NCBI GenBank assembly: GCA_047600605.1 | Contig: JASGKK010000001.1 | Span: 682,001-746,000, forward strand | DNA length: 64,000 nucleotides | Direction: 5' to 3' | Source: CAYMZZ01 sp047600605 | GTDB lineage: Bacteria; Bacteroidota; Bacteroidia; Chitinophagales; Chitinophagaceae | Shown here: one piece after another, positions 59,722 through 64,000 of the stretch | Position numbering within the stretch: position 1 is the stretch's first letter | How the letters are laid out: each line of letters begins with the position of its first letter | Position numbers and translations under genes: made by a program | The notes under the pieces: generated by a model | The model's database searches: none | What the model saw: the letters and a program-made list of their open reading frames with translations, nothing else | What the model was told of the DNA's origin: nothing

Positions 59722-59880
59722 TGTATAAAGAGTATAAAAGGTATAAAGGGTTTAAAGAGTGAATGTGCTAATTAATTGGAAGATTTGGTGATTTGAAAAT
59801 TTGAGGATGAAGGGAATGTACGCAATCATATATTATAAACCGTCTACTATCCACTGTCAATTGTCCACTGTCAACTATTT
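59722..59880. repeat. Composite intergenic repeat, right arm, downstream of rocD
   Basis: It begins with GTATAAAGAGTATAAAAGG-type words, then GTTTAAAGAGTGAATGTGCTAAT (59750-59772), a GAAGATTTGG-to-GAGGATG segment (59779-59809) and ends with TATCCACTGTC/TGTCCACTGTC words (to 59875). The modules follow the same order as the left arm but in reverse complement. The block ends 3 bp before the next ATG. Confidence 0.7.
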
Positions 59881-59883
59881 TCT

Positions 59884-60573
59884 ATGAGTACACATAAGGA
59901 ACAGCATCTGCGCAACAGCGATTTCCTTACCGACATTGTGATAGGTATGAGCGATGGCCTCACTGTTCCTTTTGCACTGGCGGCTGGTTTAAGCGGTGCT
60001 GCTGCTTCAACTTCCATCATTGTCATTGCCGGTATTGCCGAAATTGCAGCCGGCTCTATTGCCATGGGGCTGGGTGGTTACCTCGCTGGTAAGACCGAAC
60101 AGGATCATTACCAGACAGAACTGAAACGGGAATATGAAGAAGTGGATACAATGCCCGAAAAGGAAAAAGAAGAAGTAAAAACTTTCTTTGCCAATATCGG
60201 TCTTAGTGAAGAAATGCAGGTAAAAGCAGTGGAAGAAATCGCCCGCGATCGCGATCAGTGGGTGGCTTTTATGATGAAGCATGAGCTGGGGCTGGAAAAA
60301 CCCGATCCGCGGCGTGCTACCAAATCGGCGCTGAATATCGGTCTGTCCTACGCTATCGGGGGGCTCGTACCCCTGAGCCCTTATTTTTTTACAGCACATC
60401 CTATTGACGGGTTAAAAATATCGGCAGTACTGACCCTGCTCTTTCTTTTCATATTCGGCTTCTTCAAGAGCCGTATTACCGGCGTCAATCCCTGGGCTGG
60501 CGCCTTGCGTGTGACGCTGATCGGTGCACTGGCAGCTACAGCTGCATTTGGTGTGGCCCGTCTGTTTGAATAA
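59884..60573 (+). CDS. VIT1/CCC1-family transporter (iron/manganese)
   Basis: This 229-residue membrane protein has five membrane segments and the VIT1/CCC1 signature: NSDFLTDIVIGMSDGLTVPF at the start, EIAAGSIAMGLGGYLAGKTE in the second helix, the metal-binding cytoplasmic helix pair (about residues 75-140, ELKREYEEVDTMPEKEKEEV with several acids) and GVNPWAGALRVTLIGALAAT. Relatives move Fe(II) or Mn(II) out of the cytoplasm into a vacuole or, in bacteria, across the membrane. The ATG at 59884 directly follows the repeat arm. Confidence 0.9.
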   Translation: MSTHKEQHLRNSDFLTDIVIGMSDGLTVPFALAAGLSGAAASTSIIVIAGIAEIAAGSIAMGLGGYLAGKTEQDHYQTELKREYEEVDTMPEKEKEEVKTFFANIGLSEEMQVKAVEEIARDRDQWVAFMMKHELGLEKPDPRRATKSALNIGLSYAIGGLVPLSPYFFTAHPIDGLKISAVLTLLFLFIFGFFKSRITGVNPWAGALRVTLIGALAATAAFGVARLFE

Positions 60574-60900
60574 GAATGGGATAAAAAAATCCGCCCTGCG
60601 TGCCGGTGGCCGCAGAGCGGATTACTGAACGGTTTTCCTAAGAACACTATCTTTTATGCATGCATAGCATATCCGGTATGCACGAACGCATGCAGTTAAC
60701 TATTTACAATAAATGACGGATGGGAAAATTTTCAGCAGGGAAAATCACTTAGCCAGCACACAGAGATTTGTTTACAGAGGGTATTGATTGGAGGATCAAT
60801 CAGAGACATGTCGAATATACAACCAAAAAGATATTGAAACTACATTCCTTTCAATATTTTTTTAAAAAGTTGCTAAAAATATCAGAAAAGTCAATACCGA
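60574..60900. other. 327-bp gap with a minus-strand terminator
   Basis: The gap holds the hairpin at 60583-60623 and an AT-rich stretch from about 60700. A small palindromic patch (GCATGCATAGCATATCC near 60658) is present. No gene is supported. Confidence 0.5.
60583..60623 (-). terminator. Strong minus-strand terminator
   Basis: AATCCGC (60588-60594) plus CTGCG (60596-60600) pair with CGCAG (60611-60615) and GCGGATT (60617-60623). On the minus strand TTTTTTTAT follows; on the plus strand there is no U-tract. It would end minus-strand transcripts from the frameshifted gene, about 280 bp away. Confidence 0.7.
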
Positions 60901-61313
60901 TCAGCTGTTATCTTTTTGCACAGGCTTCATATCGGGCATTAGCGCAGACAGCATCATTACTACAGAGAGCAACAACATAAGATAGAGCGCCCATTGTTTT
61001 TCAGGACATTCTCCTGCCCTGCATGTACTGTACATAAAATAGTTTCGTACAGCCCAGGCCAGGTTAATCGCACAGAGCATCAGGTTGGCCCGCTTGGCCC
61101 ATATACGGGGTACCCAGGTGAACAAAAGAAAAAATGGTAATAACACAAATTGAAAATAGGCAGGCCAAAATTGGCGCCCGTCGTATCAACCCCACTCAAC
61201 CAGAGGTCTTTGCTGACCACATGTACCCAGGGCTGAAAACCGGCTACAATCAGGCCCAGGCCCGCCAGCGTGCCCAGCCATTTCATCCATTTTGTCAACG
61301 GCAGTTTTTTCAT
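60901..61313 (-). pseudogene. Frameshifted four-helix membrane protein
   Basis: Two minus-strand frames join into one protein. The first (61313 on) reads MKKLPLTKWMKWLGTLAGLG and continues to GVDTTGANFG; the second continues FQFVLLPFFLLFTWVPRIWA to KPVQKDNS at 60901. They meet near 61155-61170, where the frame shifts by one base. Together they give a four-helix protein of about 138 residues with a Cys-containing loop (STCRAGEC). A single inserted base would restore the frame (413 bp in all, one short of a multiple of three). It may be a true broken gene, a sequencing error or a rare -1 frameshift. Function unknown. Confidence 0.65.
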
Positions 61314-61438
61314 CTGGGCGCAAGATAGGAATAAGAAAGGAGTGCGCAAGTAGACCGGTACAGCAAAAAGAAAACCGGCACACTGTTTACAACCAGTTGC
61401 CGGTTACTGACAATATCACGTTTCTATCCGTCCTGTCA

Positions 61439-62092
61439 TCAGAACTTGAAACCCAGTGTAAAACTCAACACCCGGTGTTTATTATTCTGATCACTGCCGG
61501 AATCGGATCCTGATTGCAGTTTGGCCAGTCCCAGTCCATAGTTGGCGCTGATCACCAGGTTAGTGGCTTCAATGCCCACGGTGCCATTCAGGCCATAATC
61601 AAACCGACGCATGATAAAAGCTCCCGCACCTTCTTCTTCTGAGGTCAGGGGATCATCATCGGAAAACTGAATATTTTCCTCAAAATTTAGCAGTCCATCT
61701 GCTTTGAACTTTCCACCCACACCCATGGCTACATAAGGACCTGCGCCTACAAAGAATTTGGCAGCGCCGGTGGGTGTTTTGAATACGAGGTTTACAGGTA
61801 CTTCTATATAACGCGGATTCAACTGGAGTTTTTGCGTGTTGTTCTCCCATTTGATCCCTTTACCGGTATAAAGTATACCCGGCTGAATAGCCAGGAACTC
61901 GGTAATATTAAGGTCTCCGATAACACCTACCTGAAAACTGGTCAGCATACGGTTATCGTCATAACCTCCATCATCATTATTGGAAACATTGGCAAGATTT
62001 ACACCACCCCGCAGGATGGCGGCTGACTTTTGAGCCTGGACTCCAATTCCAAAAACCAGCAGAGCAAATAAGGCGAGCGTTGTCTTTTTCAT
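61439..62092 (-). CDS. PorT-like outer-membrane beta-barrel protein
   Basis: This 217-residue protein has a signal peptide (MKKTTLALFALLVFGIGVQAQ) and the outer-membrane-barrel pattern of PorT-like proteins: GGVNLANVSNNDD, a long acidic extracellular loop (residues about 100-150), NLVISANYGLGLAKLQ and a C-terminal strand LSFTLGFKF ending in Phe. It is much like the many small eight-strand barrels in this phylum. Function unknown. It is separate from the neighbouring genes; the next minus-strand gene upstream is 192 bp away. Confidence 0.85.
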   Translation of the reverse strand: MKKTTLALFALLVFGIGVQAQKSAAILRGGVNLANVSNNDDGGYDDNRMLTSFQVGVIGDLNITEFLAIQPGILYTGKGIKWENNTQKLQLNPRYIEVPVNLVFKTPTGAAKFFVGAGPYVAMGVGGKFKADGLLNFEENIQFSDDDPLTSEEEGAGAFIMRRFDYGLNGTVGIEATNLVISANYGLGLAKLQSGSDSGSDQNNKHRVLSFTLGFKF

Positions 62093-62284
62093 AATCGTAC
62101 AGTTTTAAATTCAAAATATAGTCTGCAAGCCACTGGCAGCTGTTCATACAGGACAAACATGCTGCCAGAATTGGCAACAGCCTTTTTTGTATCAGCAACA
62201 GTGGCTGCTGAGCTAAGACTGATCCTGATTCACAACGTTTAAAAACAGTATGTCAGAAAAAGGGGATTTTTTTCCTCAATCCTT

Positions 62285-62971
62285 TCAGGCAGCGTTATAA
62301 GCTTTTATAATAGGGGCTCTTAGCGCATCTGCGGCTTCGCTGCTGTGGTAGGCAATTAATGCTGCAATAGCCTCTGGTTTTACCCATTTATCAAAGTCGG
62401 CATCGGGCATCGCTTCCCGATTGGGTGGAGTGTTGATCGTAGAAGGTACCACTACACTGGTCACCACATTGGCCGCTCCGGCGTCATGATTTAATAATTC
62501 AGCCAGCCGGAATAACAACGATTTGGAAAGGCCATAAGCCAGCGAGCCATGGGCCTGCACTATATTTAATCCCGGACGTGATCCGATCAGAAACAATCGG
62601 CCATATCCCTGTGTCATCATTTGCAGCCATACGGGCCGGGCGAGATTATAAGCAGTATCAAAATTCAATTGCAATTGTTCATGAATAGATGCAGAACTGG
62701 TGCCGGCAAGTTTACCTCCCGCATATCCTCCGGCAGTGAGTACCGCCACATCAATACGCTGCCGCTGGCTGATCAATTTTATCACCACATCGGCAGCTGC
62801 TGTCTCGTTGCGCAGATCTGCCTGATAATGCTGATACAGGGGGTCTCCGGAAAAAGGCAGCTCCCTGTTGCTGCCGGCGATACCGGCCACCTGGTTTCCT
62901 TCTTTCAGAAAATGCCTGATAACAGCCTGCCCCAAATGTCCGGAAGCTCCGCTTACTAGTACATTTTTCAT
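62285..62971 (-). CDS. Short-chain dehydrogenase/reductase
   Basis: This 228-residue SDR has the NAD(P)-binding GASGHLGQAVIRHF at the N-terminus, the helix-capping DLRNETAAADVV, a VLTAGGYAGGKL in place of the NNAG motif, and the catalytic Tyr-x-x-x-Lys in GSLAYGLSKSLLF. The Ser of the triad lies in LIGSRPG. The substrate is unknown. It is divergent from the surface-protein gene (96 bp between). Confidence 0.88.
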   Translation of the reverse strand: MKNVLVSGASGHLGQAVIRHFLKEGNQVAGIAGSNRELPFSGDPLYQHYQADLRNETAAADVVIKLISQRQRIDVAVLTAGGYAGGKLAGTSSASIHEQLQLNFDTAYNLARPVWLQMMTQGYGRLFLIGSRPGLNIVQAHGSLAYGLSKSLLFRLAELLNHDAGAANVVTSVVVPSTINTPPNREAMPDADFDKWVKPEAIAALIAYHSSEAADALRAPIIKAYNAA

Positions 62972-63067
62972 ATTATAACGATTAACGACCGGCTGATTAC
63001 CACCCGGTTGGAGTGTTCCAATTGTTTTGTAATTTACACCAGGTTCGTTTTAAACACGCAATAATTT

Positions 63068-64000
63068 ATGCTGCCAGCCGGCAACAGCTTACCGTATTGG
63101 CGCAGTTATATACTGCTTTTATTATTCCTTACCCTGGCGGGGCGGCAGCTATCTGCACAAACCTGTACAGGTACAGGCAATACTCCTTCATCTGCCTTCC
63201 TGCTTTGCGGCAGTGAGCCGATCAAGCGGAGTACCGTGCCTGCCTGCGGCAATATAACCGTACCCGTTCCCTGCAATGGTACATTTCAAAATACCAACCC
63301 TACCTGGTTTAAGGTCAATTGTTATACATCAGGCTCACTCGGTTTTGTGATTACCCCCGACGATGCTGCCGATAATTTTGACTGGCAGTTATTTGACATC
63401 ACCAATCGCAACGATGAAGATGTATTTACCGATGCCAGCTTATTCAGAGCCTGCAACTGGTCGCCGGAACCTGGCGAAACCGGTGCGTCGGTAGATGGAG
63501 TACAAGCCAGCATCTGCACTGAAGCCGGAGCAGATCGCTTCAGTTCCATGCCACAACTTCAACAGGGGCGTGAATACATGCTGCTGATCAGTAAACGCAG
63601 CAGTTCTGCAGGAGGATTCTCTATTCAGGTCAGCGGAGGCAGTGCCAGCATTACCGATCCCGAAGAACCCATGCTTACCAGCGTAACGCCCAGTTGCAAC
63701 GGCGCTCAGGTCACTGTTTTACTAAACAAACGAATGCTTTGCTCCAGCATTTCTGCGTCAGGGTCAGAGTTTGTAATACAGGGAGGTCCCGCCATTGTAT
63801 CGGCACAGATACTGGACTGTGATCATAACCAGGAAGGCAATACGGTCATTCTTACACTTGCCTCTCCTATTGCAACCGGCACTTATCAGTTTGCGGTGCA
63901 GGGAGGTAATGATGGTAATACGATTCTTGATCGCTGTAACCGTTATATTGTAGCCGGCACCACGCTCCCGCTTGCCGTACCGCCACCACAACCTACCCCA
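63068..64000 (+). CDS. Large secreted surface protein, N-terminal part (T9SS cargo likely)
   Basis: The open frame starts at 63068 and runs off the right edge after 311 codons. It has a signal peptide (YILLLLFLTLAGRQLSAQ) and then a Cys-rich start CTGTGNTPSSAFLLCGSE, followed by a beta-sandwich (TWFKVNCYTSGSLGFVITPD) and a second Ig-like or cadherin-like domain (PMLTSVTPSCNGAQVTVLLN). This pattern is common at the start of very long gliding-motility-associated surface proteins in Chitinophagaceae; the C-terminal domain that would confirm T9SS secretion is outside the window. No stop or internal frameshift is seen. Confidence 0.7.
   Translation, partial: MLPAGNSLPYWRSYILLLLFLTLAGRQLSAQTCTGTGNTPSSAFLLCGSEPIKRSTVPACGNITVPVPCNGTFQNTNPTWFKVNCYTSGSLGFVITPDDAADNFDWQLFDITNRNDEDVFTDASLFRACNWSPEPGETGASVDGVQASICTEAGADRFSSMPQLQQGREYMLLISKRSSSAGGFSIQVSGGSASITDPEEPMLTSVTPSCNGAQVTVLLNKRMLCSSISASGSEFVIQGGPAIVSAQILDCDHNQEGNTVILTLASPIATGTYQFAVQGGNDGNTILDRCNRYIVAGTTLPLAVPPPQPTP

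Noticed and set aside
60658..60700. GCATGC palindromes as an origin or recombination site
   Set aside because: They are short and isolated; no DnaA-box cluster or recombinase gene is nearby.

Overview
The window comes from a Bacteroidota genome, most likely family Chitinophagaceae (inference). It carries two SusC/SusD pairs, each with an ECF sigma factor and a FecR anti-sigma factor. It also has a type IX secretion (T9SS) C-terminal sorting domain, a long-form NagB, a hybrid 7TMR-DISM/histidine kinase/receiver/AraC regulator, and promoters with the Bacteroidota -7 box TAnnTTTG. Most genes are chromosomal core or carbohydrate-use genes. I see no CRISPR array, complete insertion sequence, prophage or rRNA.

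Layout. 1-6.6 kb: the start of a secreted asparaginase-family gene running off the left edge, an FMN reductase, a pirin, an NTF2-like protein and two tandem CocE/NonD hydrolases. 6.8-17.9 kb: an amino-sugar (chitin or N-acetylglucosamine type) locus with a GH20 hexosaminidase, SusD, SusC, FecR, a divergent ECF sigma factor and the NagB/PIG-L fusion. 18-26.2 kb: a BI-1 family membrane protein, an AI-2E family permease, an AsmA-like protein, an operon of a beta-lactamase-fold lipoprotein with a LytS/LytTR two-component system, and an outer-membrane barrel. 26.6-36 kb: a secreted amidohydrolase, a VOC protein, the hybrid regulator, an operon of two related lipoproteins and a di-heme peroxidase, and a secreted HExxH protein. 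36.1-45 kb: a second polysaccharide locus, all on the minus strand (sigma, FecR, SusC, SusD, GH16). 45.2-46.7 kb: a PD-(D/E)XK nuclease-like gene beside tRNA-Arg(ACG). 46.8-64 kb: an M16 peptidase pair, rlmH, rhomboid, a T9SS cargo protein, tilS, etfBA, a BFN-domain protein, ispE, rocD, a VIT1-like protein, a frameshifted membrane protein, a barrel, an SDR and the start of a large surface protein.

How it works together. Both SusCD loci follow the usual logic: a TonB-dependent transporter with an N-terminal STN domain signals through FecR to the ECF sigma factor, and the oligosaccharide brought in is processed by the linked hydrolase (GH20 then NagB for amino sugars; GH16 for a beta-glucan or galactan). 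The 10-mer GCAAACGATT, which resembles a LacI-family operator, lies before nagB and twice in the GH16 locus, hinting at shared control.

The least explained structure is intergenic. A vocabulary of short phrases (GATTTGAAAATTTGAGGATG, GTGGTCGGTGATCAGTGG, GTTTAAAGAGTGAATGTGCTAAT) recurs in inverted pairs. One pair encloses a strong hairpin at 2.0-2.3 kb, another at 6.6-6.75 kb, and a third flanks rocD. Some copies supply the stop codons, and in ispE the last residues, of neighbouring genes. Other points worth a second look are a 9-bp direct repeat with 12-bp spacing of LytTR type, a duplicated piece of the tRNA-Arg gene, and an etf terminator whose U-tract touches the next start codon. I found no clearly new defence or biosynthetic system.
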